14,900 nucleotides of DNA. It comes from CAYWHE01 sp964458125 (GTDB lineage: Bacteria > Bacteroidota > Bacteroidia > AKYH767-A > OLB10). A program made the position numbers and the translations under genes. Of this stretch, positions 14,781 to 14,900 are shown one piece after another. The stretch lies in assembly GCA_964458125.1 (NCBI GenBank), contig CAYWHE010000094.1, positions 1 through 14,900 on the forward strand. The letters are read 5' to 3'. The notes under the pieces were generated by a model that saw only the letters and a program-made list of their open reading frames with translations, did no database searches and was not told the DNA's origin. Each line of letters opens with the position of its first letter. The stretch's first letter is position 1.

Positions 14781-14900
14781 TTATTTTTTGTCCTGGTCGG
14801 TTGCATCGCGTTGTTCTCCGCCGCTTACATTTTTCTGCGGAACGCCTCCAGGCGCTGGTTGTTTGGTTTCATTGGATTTGGTTCCGGATTTATAGCCCAT
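14781..14900 (-). CDS. C-terminal end of an upstream gene, probably a second OmpH/Skp (partial)
   Basis: The frame is open from the right edge to a TAA at 14783-14781, giving 39 residues. It begins MGYKSGTKSNE and ends in a polar tail, TDQDKK; the Met at the edge is probably internal. Bacteroidota often carry two tandem ompH/skp genes after bamA and before murI, and first copies often end in a disordered tail after a terminal helix. That position and the tail fit, but no diagnostic Skp motif lies inside the window. Confidence 0.55.
   Translation of the reverse strand: MGYKSGTKSNETKQPAPGGVPQKNVSGGEQRDATDQDKK

Overview
The window looks like chromosomal DNA of a member of the Bacteroidota, probably close to the Chitinophagia/Sphingobacteriia/Flavobacteriia group. 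Three things point there. Two secreted proteins end in type IX secretion (Por) sorting tails. The gene order skp-skp-murI is typical of the phylum. Several starts are preceded by the Bacteroidota -7 promoter box TAnnTTTG, with no clear Shine-Dalgarno sequences. I see no transposase, integrase, phage gene, CRISPR array, tRNA or rRNA. The region reads as ordinary core chromosome plus lineage-specific surface proteins, not as a mobile island.

Layout, left to right. 1-938 (-) is the N-terminal 312 residues of a secreted protein of the Bacteroidota family often labelled 'asparagine synthetase B'; its fold looks glutamine-amidotransferase-like and the gene runs off the left edge. 1067-2590 (-) is the replicative helicase dnaB with its own promoter. 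2768-5533 (-) is a large membrane-anchored protein with a beta-propeller-like C-terminal half, and 5623-7035 (-) is an all-helical protein of unknown function. An AT-rich, gene-free 353 bp stretch (7036-7388) separates these from the rightward genes. 7389-9587 (+) is a large secreted T9SS cargo with dockerin-like and cohesin-like segments, closed by a strong terminator. 9691-10623 (+) is a two-gene unit: a YHS-domain lipoprotein and a SCO1/SenC copper chaperone. 10644-11510 (-) is an unrecognised secreted protein. 11724-13325 (+) is a choice-of-anchor-B family T9SS cargo. 13326-14156 (-) is murI, 14236-14757 (-) is an OmpH/Skp chaperone, and 14781-14900 (-) is the 3' end of another gene, probably a second skp.

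How they fit together. The right end is an envelope-biogenesis cluster: periplasmic chaperones that in this phylum usually follow bamA, plus glutamate racemase for peptidoglycan. The YHS lipoprotein and SCO protein are likely translationally linked and probably handle copper for cytochrome oxidase or copper homeostasis. The two T9SS cargos are probably surface-exposed or released, but no T9SS machinery gene lies here. I did not find a clearly new system. The best leads are the Cys-containing amidotransferase-like secreted protein, the dockerin-plus-cohesin architecture, the YHS-SCO pair, and a strong intrinsic terminator placed only 27 bp before the murI start codon.
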